From assembly GCA_001600875.1 (NCBI GenBank), contig BCLD01000001.1:1831933-1895932 (forward strand): 64,000 bases of DNA, given 5' to 3'. Below are positions 11,301-22,914 of the stretch, in pieces. The first letter of the stretch is position 1, and every line of letters begins with the position of its first letter. The notes under the pieces were generated by a model, which did not search any database, was not told the DNA's origin, and worked only from the letters and a program-made list of their open reading frames with translations. Source of the DNA: Solicoccozyma terricola (taxonomy: Eukaryota; Basidiomycota; Tremellomycetes; Filobasidiales; Piskurozymaceae). Both the position numbers and the translations under genes were made by a program.

Positions 11301-11785
11301 GCTTCCACCCGATACCTCCTCGCCCGTGGTTCCCGTCTCACCGAGCTCCTCAAGCAGAAGCAATACTCTCCTATCGCCACCGAGGTTCAGGTCCCATTGA
11401 TCTACGCCGGTGTTAACGGTGAGCTGGTTTTCTTATGGTGCTTTCGTGTTTGTCGGCTACCGGATCACTGAAACGCGACATTCCCCTCCCCGTCATTCAG
11501 GTATGCTCGACTCTATCCCAGTTGACAAGATCACCGCTTGGGACGCCGAATTCCAGGAGCATCTCTCGAGTCAACAGGGTCCTTTGCTCGAGGAGATCAG
11601 CAAGGGTGTTATGACCAAGGAGCTTGAGGAGAAGAGTACGTCGTGAACGTGTTTGACACACATTGCAATAAAGACAATTTGACTGACTAGATACATGATT
11701 ATCCCTACTTTCCTTTTACTCTCCAACAGTCAAGACCTGTGTCAAGAACCACGTCGTTGGTTTCCTCGAGACCACCTCGGCTTAA
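8394..11785 (+). CDS. ATP1: mitochondrial F1-ATP synthase subunit alpha
   Basis: This is the nucleotide-binding alpha subunit of the F1 head. Eleven exons are read: 8394-8441, 9138-9195, then from 9556 to the stop at 11783-11785. The presequence [16 protein letters not shown] continues across intron 1 as [19 protein letters not shown]. The mature protein shows [22 protein letters not shown], the Walker [77 protein letters not shown] and [15 protein letters not shown]. It ends [10 protein letters not shown]. Intron 1 (8442-9137) is 696 bp, far longer than the others, and contains no GCGAGC array. The gene is intact. Confidence 0.97.
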
Positions 11786-12525
11786 AAATCCCCTTTCCTC
11801 CTTGCGTGTTGAAAGAGTGAAATAGACGAAATTGAACGCGAACGATTCTTTGCATCCTCCCCCTTACCCTTCTTCTCCCCGTTGCACTTCTCATCATCCC
11901 TTTGAAGGTGTCAAAGTCCCCCCTCCTCCTCCTCCTCTACCATCTCGTAATTTGCGTTTATTTCAAAGAAATGAAAAAATTTGGGCGAATCTAACAAAAG
12001 AAATATACAAGGAACAGGATGCATGCAGTTCAAGACTCGTCCATTTGAATCAAGTTTGCCATAATGCGAGTTTTAGTGTTCTCTACAAAGCGACCCGAGT
12101 CATTACTTGCAGACGTTTGTTCGAACCCGCGGATTTCTCCAACTAATAATCCGCAAACATTTCTGGAATGCGCCTCTTTCCCCAACTCTTCGGAAGCCCC
12201 ATTCCAGTTGTTCGATCTCTTCTTGTCGGAGATCGGATGTTCGATCGGTGATTACAATCCGACTAATGTGGAAGATGATCTGATCGCGTTCCGAGATGAG
12301 TTAGTGTTGGATTTTCCACATGATAGCAGCGGCAGAGTGCCGTGCGGGGACTTCGGGACTTCCATAAACCGTGTTGACCCGATTCCAGGAAGGTAATTGA
12401 TGGATGCTGGTAGGAGCCGAGCCGACGTCGAATTAATTTCGCAAGACCCAACTGAATATCCTCTCCCCAATACCTTCCTTCTCAATTTCCACACGCCTCG
12501 AAAACCCAAACCGCCCACGGTTCTT
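11786..12525. other. ATP1-12526 intergenic region
   Basis: This 740-bp stretch lies between the 3' ends of two convergent genes. An ATG-initiated frame at 12064-12396 (110 aa) and a reverse frame at 12252-12518 overlap. Neither shows a domain, intron structure or composition that would mark it as a gene. I see no tRNA fold. It may be 3' UTR plus spacer, or an unrecognised short gene. Confidence 0.4.
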
Positions 12526-12858
12526 TCAACCCTGCTGTTCCTTTTCTGCCCTCATCAAACCCCTCAATCTCTCCCTCTCCCGTCTCTGATCCCAAACATC
12601 TATTCCTAGCCCTTTCCTCTGCTCTAGGACCTTCGGTAAGGTCTCTTCTCGAGAATGTTGGGCTCCTCGCTTGGCGGAGGAGATGGAGGTGTAGATGAAT
12701 GAGGAGAGGACGAATACCATGCCGAATGCGGCTGATTGGGGGGGAGGGGGGAGGGGGAAGATGGAAGGGGGGGTGTTAGCGGTATGATGTGTGGGGTAGA
12801 TGCAAGGTGATACCTTACCGAGTGGCATTGTTAAAGTTCTCCCATTGATTGGTGCCAT
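12526..12858 (-). CDS. small single-pass membrane protein, 81 aa
   Basis: Two exons (12819-12858 and 12526-12731, intron 87 bp) join exactly in frame to 81 aa starting MAPINGRTLTMPL. A hydrophobic segment AAFGMVFVLSSFIYTSI (about residues 14-30) is followed by a basic, charged helix rich in Lys, Arg and Glu. This is the layout of a small mitochondrial or ER membrane protein with a soluble C-tail. I do not recognise the family. The start is the last ATG of an (ATG)n-like repeat; upstream in-frame ATGs in that repeat are possible. It diverges from the SAP-domain gene at 13114 across 255 bp. Confidence 0.65.
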   Translation of the reverse strand: MAPINGRTLTMPLGKVSPCIYPTHHTANTPPSIFPLPPPPQSAAFGMVFVLSSFIYTSISSAKRGAQHSREETLPKVLEQRKGLGIDVWDQRRERERLRGLMRAEKEQQG

Positions 12859-13113
12859 GATGATGATGATGATGATGATGAGGATGGCATGGAAGTGGTG
12901 GGTGTGGGTGCGGGGTTGGTTACGGCCAACATCGGAGATTGTCACGTGATACAGAGGCACCAATCGTAAACAAGCCCCAAGCTACAGCTGGTTGAGTGAT
13001 AATTCTACTCCGAGGCGGTCAGAAAGGAAGGAAGGGTCGGTATCATCATCATCAACTTCATATAATCCGGGCCGTCATAGTATTCTGCTCACACCACCCC
13101 GCCATCCGCAGCT

Positions 13114-16100
13114 ATGGAGTATCAGATTCTATACAAGTGAGTCCCGTGTCTCGGTCGATTTCACTTTAATATTGCAAACTCCCTCATCACCGCAACCAAC
13201 CACTTCCCTTTCTCCACTTTTCTCCTCTTCGCACTCTCTCGATGGCATCAGTGAGGCTGCTCTCGGATCTTTGAGAAGACCTCAGCTACAGAAACTATGT
13301 GCCAAGTATGGGCTCAAGGGGAATGGGAAGGTGAGGTTGGGGTTTTACACTCGTCTTATGCGGATGGAGGGTGCAGCGTCCTTTGAGGTAGAAAACAGGA
13401 GGGGAGAGCTGATGTCGTATTGATTCTTTACTGTTCATTCGTCTTCATTTTGATACGACTTTCCGGGCTCAGAACGTCGAGATGATCGCTAGACTACAGG
13501 AATGTGAGCTTGCAGCCTTTGATCTAGATTATTGGACAAGCTGAACACACTTTGGCGCAGTCGGTGCAACCTTACCTCCTCAATGTCATCTTTTCGTCCG
13601 TGATGATTTCGACGATGAAAATGAACAGGAAAACGACGAGAACATGCAAGTTGATGAAGATGTGGTCGAATTCCCATCATCGCCTCCTTCCAACTCAAAT
13701 CATCGTCATCGTTCTCAATACGATACCAACCCGCAATCACCTTCTTCACCAGCAACCATCCCTCGACCTCCCTCCCCGCTGCAATCGAGGCGTCACGAGA
13801 TACTACCCATAGGATATCCACCCAAAAGGTCGCTTCCCATCATTCATCCTCAACCTTTCGCTCAACGTAACCGACTAGGTATCGGTAAACAATCCAAGGA
13901 TTCTGAATGGGAAATGTTGACGGAAGGACAAACTAGTTTGATCGTTCATCCCAAGGAAATTACATTGAAAAAGCTGGGAGTACTTGAAGCAGGGGAAGAT
14001 CAGCAGAATGGAACAGGGACAAGTACAAAGTCATGGAAATCTGCGAGGAATGGAGGGAGGTTGGATGAATTTGGTACTAGGACGGCAGGAGTATTTGACA
14101 GTGGTGAGTCGTCGTCGTCGTCGTCGTTCTTTCCTCGCTATCTATGATTTCCCAAGACTGAGACTGACTGTCCGACGGTACATCGTGTGGTCTACGTGGA
14201 TAGTGAGACGAACTAGTGGTTCTTTATCACACAAGGCATCAATCAAACGACTCACATCCTCTCTCTCGTTAAAACGGTCATTCATTCGTTCTTCCGCCCC
14301 ACAATCTCCACAATTAAAGACGGTAGAGTATGATCCTCCATCTCCAGCACCAAAGGTAGGAGTGGTGACGAGGCATAGAAATCAACTGGGAAGGGGGCCA
14401 AGTACAATTAGGCTGGTTGGGAGTCAGGAGATGTTGGGGGAGATGTTGGAAGATCCTGTAGGAGCAAGAGGTGGTGGATGGGAGGGAGACGAGACGTTAC
14501 CGTTGTGGGGTGGGAAGGAAAGGATGTCACAAAAGGAAACGAATGAAGAGGAAAGGGAAGTTTTGATGAGTGTCGACTCTGCTGAGAAACACAGACCCAT
14601 CGCGTCCATCTATCCTTCTGCACTTGGGACACACCCGCCTTTACCTGGCTCATTCCCAACATCTTCATCGGCACCGGCATTCATATTCGGCTCTCAAAGT
14701 GGCGATGGGGTCTCGGACGAGCAGTTCGGAGAGGCGGCGAAGGCCGTGTTGGAGACGATGAATAGGAAGTTGGAGGTGAAGGGCGTTAGAGGTATTGGGC
14801 AGAGCAATGCTGTCGCGGGGGCCACCATTGACAGTCGAATGAAGCGTGGCGGTAGGACTGGAAGAGATGTAGGTGGGGGTGACACTGGGAGGTTTGACGA
14901 GTCTCATAGGAAGGAATTCGCCAGGTGCGTGTTTGAAAATGGGATCGATTTCCAGTTTGCGTGAGAACTGATGCATTTCGTCCGATATAGGATGGATTCG
15001 ATTTCCAACCACTACGCAGCTAAACGAGTGCAGAGCTCGAACAACATCGCTGGTGCGCCCACGTTGAACACTCAAGCCCGTACCGCAACCAAACGCAAAC
15101 CTTCCGACGGTCTAGGGTCATCGATCGCAGTTGTCGACAATGGGAAGAAGGAATATGCAGAGTCTCCTAGAGGGAAGAGAATGAGAGCGGATGAGGATGG
15201 GAGGGGTATCGTGACTGCACCCAAGGGGGTTGAAGGGTTGAGGAGTAGGTCTTGGGTCGGCAGGAAGCTTGTGGTGGGTAGTACGGGGGCGACAAGCGGA
15301 AGTAGGATGATCACTTCTGGCACAGAGACTGCTCCTTCCAAGTCCGGTGAGTAATACGTGAGAATGTGTCCGACATGGGATAATACATCGTTGCTGACGA
15401 CGACCAAAACCCCACCTGCAGCCGGACGCAACATCTTCGCGACTTCCGCAAACGCACTCAAACGAACCTTTGCCGCTCTCGGACGACCGTCTGGATCTCC
15501 TCGTCGTCCCATTACTACGACAGTTGTGCCGACCGGCCGACCGCCACTTCCTGCTCCGGCCTACAAGAAAGCATTACCATCTGTCCCTAGCATCTTACAT
15601 CATGAGATGAAGGTTGAACCGCAAGTGGCTAGATCAAAGTCAACCAATGCATTAAGGCTGCTCAAGAAAGCTTCTCCCGCGCAGACTCTCGTATCCGGAG
15701 ACGAGAGTGGTTCTTTCAGATCGAGTATTCCCATCGGGACTGTCAATCACCCGTACAACCTTCCACGACCGCATTCCGACCTTGACCTCGCTCGTTCTCT
15801 TCGATATGCGAAATCATCATCTCATCTTCCACAACCACCAAAGAGGGACATCGCTACGGCTGCGGTAGAGCTGAGGAAGCGATCGAGGCCCGCTCCACCT
15901 CCGCCTGTGTTCGAAGGCAAGTCCTCCACTGCGCCTCTGGCAATTTTGACCCCTGGACGGAGAATGGCGGCTGCAAAGTTTGGACCGGGGGCAAATACGA
16001 CTTGTTCCACGTTGTATGCACCGACGACGGCAAGTCTGGCCAAGATGCAACCAGCAGCTAGAGAGGCGGTTCTGTCAGGAGGAAGGGGGGGAGGGGGAGT

Positions 16101-16401
16101 GGCGACAGCTTCTTCGAACCCCAGGTTGAATAAGACCCCCGCTGGAAAACGGCGATTGATTCAGAAGACACCTAGTACAGGTCGAGCAGGATACGGTGGT
16201 ACTGCGACTCATCAGAGGCATCTCGCCAGTCCTATCAGAGCCAGAGCGTCGAATGCGGACATGGCGATGGCGATGAAGCATCAGGAGTTGTTGGAGAGGC
16301 GGCGGAAGAGAGTGGAGGAAGGGAGACTGTTGGATGTGTTGATGGGACGGGGCGAGAACGGGCTGACTGTGCGTGATATGGTGGGAAGGGAGGGACGCTA
16401 A
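13114..16401 (+). CDS. SAP-domain protein, NuSAP-like
   Basis: Seven exons (13114-13136, 13252-13330, 13473-13503, 13561-14103, 14204-14924, 14991-15346, 15422-16401) join exactly in frame to 910 aa. The N-terminus holds a SAP DNA-binding motif, SLRRPQLQKLCAKYGLKGNG followed by KNVEMIARLQE. An acidic patch and long Ser/Pro/Arg-rich disordered stretches follow. Near residues 455-475 is FDESHRKEFARMDSISNHY. It resembles the segment of animal nucleolar and spindle-associated protein (NuSAP) that reads from a conserved His to MESI..Y..RK. The C-terminus is basic with an RRRKR helix. NuSAP bundles spindle microtubules and binds chromatin. A fungal counterpart is inferred from domain order and one motif only, so function is tentative. 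The sequence is recognisable; the name is not certain. Confidence 0.75.
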
Positions 16402-17007
16402 GGAGTGGTTGCTTTGTACATTATTTACGACGACCGATGGAGCCTGCTATGCCCACCCCTCCCCCCGCTCCCNCCCCTCCCTCCTCTCCCTCCCTCCCTC
16501 CTCTCCCTTGCTGCTATACCTCGCCGTCGCTGCTGTCCACCGTGAGAATTTGTGAATGCAGTGCCCATCAACCTCCTACGCGTATAGATCACCGACAACC
16601 AACGGGCGATGGCATTGTCCACCGTATCCTCGCCCTCCCTCCGTCCTGTCACCATACCATCCTCCGTCTCTCCCGTCCACTGTTCACTCCCCAACCCTCG
16701 GCCGACCCTCGGATATCCCACCAATATCACATTTCCCCAGCCCGCCGCCAAAGGGATCTGCCGAGGCAGCTCATGGTCCACAGACCGGTCCCGACTCGCG
16801 CTGCTTGTACGGTTAGATTGCCAGACTCGTGCAAACGAGTGAGATAGTAGGGAAGTCGAGCTTTTCAGGAGATTTGACGAGGAGGAAGGATATCTTGGGC
16901 CTTGCTGGGAGGAGGAGGGTTTAGGTCGTCGCTATCCTCGGACATTCATTCAGTCGTAGAGGTTGAAAAGAGAACGTGCAACCCGAATTCCTGCCCAGCC
17001 CACGACA
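16402..17007. other. intergenic region before LRG1
   Basis: This 606-bp spacer contains C/T-rich runs, an unresolved base at 16473, and the presumed promoter and leader of the RhoGAP gene. The overlapping open frames on both strands are Pro/Ser/Arg-rich with no domain and are not called. Confidence 0.5.
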
Positions 17008-20000
17008 ATGAGACCTCGTACCCCACAAGGAGTGGATCGCCCATATTCGCCTCAATCCGGCAACACCTTTGCGGGAAACACCGCAAGCCCACTCCGACAA
17101 ACAGAATTACCTTTCAACGAACAACCTTCAAGTAGCGGCGGGCCAAGAAACAACTTCCAGGACCAGCAGCATATTATGACTGGACTATATCGTGGAGCTG
17201 CTGTGTCGTCTCACGGCATTGGTGGTCCGTACAGCGCATCAGCGGCCACCACCTCTTCGGCAGGAGGAGCAAAAGGGAGAGTCATGGACGATGGACAGCC
17301 TTTGAGGGCTTCGACGAGTCCAGCTGCTTCTGGGCTTGTGGCGTCGAACGACAGAGGTTATACGGACTCCAGTAGACATCTCCGAGTCGTCACTGCCTCA
17401 TCTTCTTCTTCTTCTTCCAAGCGGTTCCTTTCCGACCGAGGTTCAACTTCACCTACCAATATGGTCGACCCGTATAACGTACCTCTTCCACAAAGCGACA
17501 ATTCACACTCACGGCATGATCATTCGAGCGCTACCTCGCAGCAACACGGAAACGTGTACCGCAATTATGATACTCCATCAGCATTCGGTCAAGCAGGGGG
17601 ATCAGGATCCGTTCCTGCTCCTTTAGGAAGGCCGCAGTATCAAGATCATCACGGATCCAGCTCTTCTAGAAATATCGCGTCTGGTTCAGGCTCGGGATCA
17701 GTAACCCCTGTCGTCGCTTTGGCAGGTTCAGTGTGTGGGGCTTGTGGGAAGCCTGTAAAGGGGCAATTCGTCAGAGCGATGAACAAGGTGTTTCATCTTG
17801 ATTGCTTTCGTTGTCGAGTGCGTATCTAACAGACAAGTATATCATTACGTCACCGCAACTGACTATTTTTCAATCTCGCCATCAAATAGGATTGCAATAT
17901 CATTGTTGCAGCCAAATTCTTCCCCGTCGAGGATACCGACGAATCATATCCATTATGCGAGAGGGACTACTTTGCTCGTTTAGATCTGATATGTGGGAAA
18001 TGCGATCGAGCGCTGAGAGGAAGTTACATCACGGCGTGCTGTGAGTCCACGCGATCTGTGATGAAATGTCAACAGGAGTTTTTTTGACAGTTTGTTGTGG
18101 TTATGGTCGGTATCAGCCAAGAAATATCATGTCGAGCATTTCACGTGCTCAGTCTGTCCTGTCGTGTTTGGACCATCAGATTCTTATTACGAACATGGTG
18201 AAGAAGTCTGTGAGTTTGGCGAGGAAAATATCAACCGGACCCGTCGCTCCATGTGCTAACTGTATTGGTTATGGAAGACTGCCACTTCCATTACTCCACT
18301 CGCTTCGCTGTAAAGTGCGTAGGATGCGCAAATGCCATTCTCAAGCAATTCGTCGAAATCAATCGAAATCAGAAGGATGAATGTTGGCATCCAGAGTGTT
18401 ACATGATTCATAAGGTGAGTTTGGAGCTTTATGCTTTAGAAAAGCCGTGCATCAAATTGATTTGTCCGCTTGCATTAGTTTTGGAACGTCAAGCTCATCT
18501 CCAAGCTTCCCACAACTCCCACCGCTTCCACATACGCGTCAACGGCATCCTCTTTTATTGACGTCAACTCTATCGACGAAGAACAAACCGAGACTCCGGA
18601 ATCGCTTCGTGCCAAACAGAATCGCATGGAAACTCAGGTCGAACAGATATGGCGAATTCTGTCCGCATTCGAAGAGAGCTCGGCTGGGTGTATTTCAGAG
18701 ATGTTGAGATTCGTCAGCGCAGGACAATACTTGGACGCGGTGATTATGGCGGAGAGGTTTATCCTGCATGTGGAGATACTTTTTGCAGCCATAGATGATT
18801 TGGAGGCGCAATTCTCGGCGGAGAATGTTAGGGGTAAGTACTGTGTTCAGATCGAGCGTTAGTGGGCGTAGAAGCTGACCCTTGTTTCCTCTTGATAGGC
18901 ATGTCTCATGCTCGAGAAGCCAAAATGCTTTGTCGAAAGACCGTCAACTTCTTCAGTTTACTCTCTCACACTCAAGATCCACCCGAGCATCGGGCGAGCA
19001 TTACCCAAGAGTTACTCGCGCTTGTCACTGGTTTGGCACATTATCTCAAGATTCTCATCCGAATCGCTTTGACTGGCTCTCTCAAGCTAGAGAGGGAACA
19101 TGGTAACACCAAGGCCCTCGACTATTTGTTATCGAGACTGTCATTACTGGCGATGGATGATGCGGATCCACTGACATCGGTTCGTGGTCAGGGACGGTCG
19201 AGACACACGGGGGCTGCAGAGGTGGCAGTACCACCAGGCTTCACGCCGAGTACGAGGGGCATTGCTTACGGATACCGCAGCTTAGCGGTGAGTGTTCCAT
19301 ACTATCGGCTTTTGTCCGTCGACCTGACCAGGATTTCATGGAACAGCTTGAAATCACCGGCGAATCCGTGTTGAAGGGACAATCAGTGACAAGTGGTCAA
19401 GGCCTTGATTCCTGTTTGGCATGCCGCAAGTCTGTCGAGGAGGACTGCGTCCGTCTAGGCTTGCTACCACGTTGGCATTCCTACTGTCTTAAATGCAAAC
19501 GATGTGACCGTCCCGCTGGCCTTCCTGCCGTCAAGGAGGAAAAGGCACCAGGCGAGGAAGGTAAAACTCGGGCTCCCACACGGCGTCCAGCGCCTCTGGT
19601 GGACGAATTCGTTTACGAACGTGGGAACGGTCCGGGCCCAACAGTGCTAACTGCAGGATGTGTCGTATATTGCACCCTGCACGGGACCAACGACTGTCAG
19701 CATGGCTTTGAGGCAGTCTCTCGCCTGGAACAGTATGCGTTTTTGCTTAACGTCGGACTTCGGCGTCTTTACGATCACCTGAAAGCCCAGGGAGTGGTGG
19801 CGGAAACATTGCGTGAGTGAACTCCATTACACCCCTGTTGGCCACCGTCTGACAAGAATCGAACATGACTACCAGCCCTCGTCAACAACGACGGATCATC
19901 CTTGTATGGCGCTTACCGCGACTCGACTGAGATCAAGCGGCTCAAGTCGGTCAATTTGGATCGCAAGTTATCAGCAACAGCTCGTGTACCTCAGCGATCG

Positions 20001-21939
20001 ACAGTGGTAGAGAGTCCTTCCGGCCGTATAGCCAACTCTGACGGCAGGGAGAGCCGTGGCGCCGATGTCTCCTCTGTGCATGCAGACTCTCCTTACAACC
20101 AGGGCGAGTATTCAGCCGGTTCGGATGCACCGGCACATAGCGAAATCAGTGCAGTGCCTTCGTCCAATTCTGGCACGATGTCGGTCATTCGCCCGCCATT
20201 TGCACGGAATAACACCTCAGTCTGCATCGTCAGTGGTGGCGAAAACACTATCGCACAGTCATCAGAACATCTTTCTGCAGATGGCCGTGACGCCGATACA
20301 GCTTTCCCTGACGAGGATGGAGTCACGTTGGCGGATATTCCCTTACTCGTCGAGGCTGAGCAAGTTCGAATGGAGCGAGGTCGCACACCGATGCGAGAGG
20401 GTCGACCTCTGTTATCGGAGCTCACAGTTCTGGAGTCTCTCATACTCAAACATTTCGCGCTCCTGGCTTTGCAACGGTCACCGCTTGCGCATCTCATCGA
20501 TACCGACGAGACTCTAGAGTTGATGGAAGTGAAGAAGAACGGTTGGTGGAATAAGATATTCAAGCCTGGAAAGGACAAGAAGGACCTGAAGAAAAAGGGT
20601 GAGTGGGGTCATGTGCGACGAAGTTTTTTTTCCCTTGTCTAACGCCCCGTTACGATTGGCAGGCATCTTTGGCGTCCCGCTTGAGATCTTGGTCGAGAAG
20701 ACTGGTAGTGATTCCCAGCTAGGTGCATCTAACATCCAGCTAAGAGTACCCGAATTTGTGGACAACGTAATATCCGCGATGAAACAGATGGGTAAGTATT
20801 CATGAGCTGTGGACAGATTGTTCACCGGCTGATTTTAGGCCATCACCTCAGATATGTCTGTCGTTGGGATCTTCCGTAAGAACGGCAACATCAAGCGCCT
20901 GAACCATATGGTGGAAGCTCTTGACCGGGACATTACGTCCGTCACCTTGTCTGAAGACAACCCAGTACAACTGGCGGCACTCCTCAAGCGGTTCTTGCGC
21001 GAGATGCCTGATCCGCTGATGTCGTTCAAGCTTCATCGGTTGTGGTGTGCTGCGCAGAGTGAGTGACATCAACTCTCCTTGAAGGTTGACGACCCTTTCT
21101 AAATGGTGATTTCTCTGCCAGAACTGCCGAACGAGCTGGAACGGCATCGCTGTCTTCATCTCCTGGTTTGCCTTTTACCTAAATGCAACCGAGATACGAT
21201 GGAGGTGCTTTTCGTGTTCCTCAAATGGGTTGCTTCTTTCTCCCACGTTGACGAAGAGACCGGAAGTCGAATGGACGTCCAAAACCTGGCAACCGTCATC
21301 TGTCCCAGCATACTTTACGCTCGCGGCAGTAACGCCATGAAGGACGACAGTTTCGTCGCGATCAAGGCCATCCAAAGCCTTGTGGACGACCAAGATGAAT
21401 ACTATACGGTCCCATCTGAGCTGCAATTTGTACTCGACGAGAACGTTAGCGCTCTCTTCGCGAACAGCATCGACCTTCCACCCAAAGAAATCCTCAAGCA
21501 CTGCGCCAACTACCACACGGCGCGACATGCACCTGCACCTCCGCAAGGTCCGCGTGTGCATGCACCAATCGCCGGCCGACCAGAACCCACTTCGATGGGC
21601 TCGTACCGCTCAGAGGGCAACCTGTCGAATTCTACGACATCGCAGGTACATAGTCGAACAGCAACTCCATCTAGACCCTCTAGCTGGATCGAATTGCATA
21701 ACGGTGGAAACGGCTATTACGCACCACATCCTGGTCTTCCACATCAACCTCACAGTGCTGTATCCGCTTCATCCTCACCTGGCGGTGGGCCACGAAGAGG
21801 ATACCAACCGCAGGGTCAAGACTACTCGGGACGGTTATCTGTTCCACCATCGCCAACCACGTCGTTTGAGGCGGACCGTCGGCAGTCGACTGATCTCGAT
21901 CGGGTCAGGTCCCCGTTGCATCTGGACGATCATCGGTGA
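17008..21939 (+). CDS. LRG1: LIM-domain RhoGAP, Lrg1 type
   Basis: This GTPase-activating protein is expected to act on Rho1 and so restrain cell-wall beta-glucan synthesis and polarity signalling. A Ser-rich disordered N-terminus of about 240 residues precedes LIM1 (CGACGKPVKGQFVRAMNKVFH..C..C) and LIM2 (CGKCDRALRGSYITA..YHVEHFTCSVC). A further Cys/His segment (CVGCANAILKQFVEI) and a later LIM-like unit (CLACRKSVEEDC..CLKCKRC) follow. Near the end comes the RhoGAP domain: FGVPLEILVEK, the arginine-finger motif VGIFRKNGNIKRL, VQLAALLKRFLREMPDPLMS and MDVQNLATVICPSIL. The C-tail is Ser/Pro-rich. The domain order matches yeast Lrg1. The ATG at 17008 is chosen because the frame upstream of it opens only with TTG. 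There are about ten introns of 50-80 bp. Convergent with an Rgd1-type RhoGAP. Confidence 0.9.
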
Positions 21940-22259
21940 TGACCAGCACAATTTTTTTTCTTCACATCTTCATCCGCATTGACATTCACAGCTGTCGATG
22001 GACTTTGCATGACTGGAATCATTTGTACGACGTTTATCTTGACGACGCATGGTTGGTATCAATTGTTTTCCTGGACGTTTGACCATGATGAAACACCTCC
22101 CGCATCCCTGAAACGCCGCATGATCCTTTCATTCGTTTTACGGGGTAGGCTCTCAAAAAACTAGTCAGAGTGAGAGAGATAGAGACAGAGTGACTCAAGC
22201 CCCTCGCAGTCTGTCCACAGTCGTTTACAGCAGTCAGTCACAACATATACGCAAGCAAC
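21940..22259. other. LRG1-CYSTM intergenic region
   Basis: This 320-bp spacer between two plus-strand genes has a purine-rich GAGAGAGATAGAGACAGAG run near 22171. No gene is supported. Confidence 0.5.
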
Positions 22260-22820
22260 ATGGCCGCCAACCAGTATTACCAGACCTCGACGGTCCAGCA
22301 GCCGCCACCTATCGGTGGATACGAAGACAAGGCGAGGGACGGGTGAGACGGCGTTGAATATCCTTTCAGAGCGGTATCAGAAACTCATACGCAATGCCTG
22401 ATGTCCCAGATCCGCATATCCGCCCCACCAGCAGATGGTCGGTCCACGGAGAAGGGTGTGGTGTCATGGTGGAGCAGAGGAGCTGATTTTTCTGCTGTTC
22501 TCTGAAACATTCTTAGCCTCAAATGCAGTACGACGGCAATGATGCTCAGCCGCAAATGCAGTATGGTGCTCCGCATCAGATGCAATACGGCGGGCAGCCG
22601 CCAATGGGCCAACAACAGCCGTGAGTGACGGTCGATTCAATGGGAGGAAGACTCGGCTAACCGCCACACCTCAAGCAGATGGGGGCCGCCACCAGCTCAG
22701 GACCCGTATAAGGGTGCTGGCAAAGCTGCAGCAACGGGAGGAGCGCTTGGTTGTCTAAGTTTTTTAGCATGCTGTTGTGCCCTTGACCAATGTTGTTGCT
22801 GCATAGATATGTGCTTCTAG
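22260..22820 (+). CDS. cysteine-rich transmembrane (CYSTM) peptide
   Basis: Four exons (22260-22342, 22410-22437, 22517-22620, 22679-22820) join exactly in frame to 118 aa. A Gln/Pro/Met-rich N-terminal region carries repeated PQMQY, PHQMQY and QPPMGQ units. The C-terminus is the CYSTM module: GGALGCLSFLACCCALDQCC followed by CCIDMCF at the stop. CYSTM proteins are small tail-anchored membrane proteins linked to stress and metal tolerance in plants and fungi. The Cys cluster and position at the extreme C-terminus make the family call firm; the specific role is unknown. It is too broken by introns to show as one open frame. It converges on RGD1 with only 94 bp between stops. Confidence 0.85.
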
Positions 22821-22914
22821 TTCGATCACACGGATTGTAACAAGGGCGTGGTGTGTATTCCATATGACAACAATAAGGGTCGATACCCACACTCTCTCTC
22901 CCAATCACGATTAC

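Noticed and set aside
12100..12150. GTTCGAACCC, resembling a tRNA B-box
   Set aside because: The flanking bases cannot form the T stem and no acceptor or anticodon stem is found at the right distance.
12064..12396. ATG-initiated 110-codon frame
   Set aside because: No domain, overlapped by an equally long reverse frame, and located between convergent genes. Kept only as a possibility.
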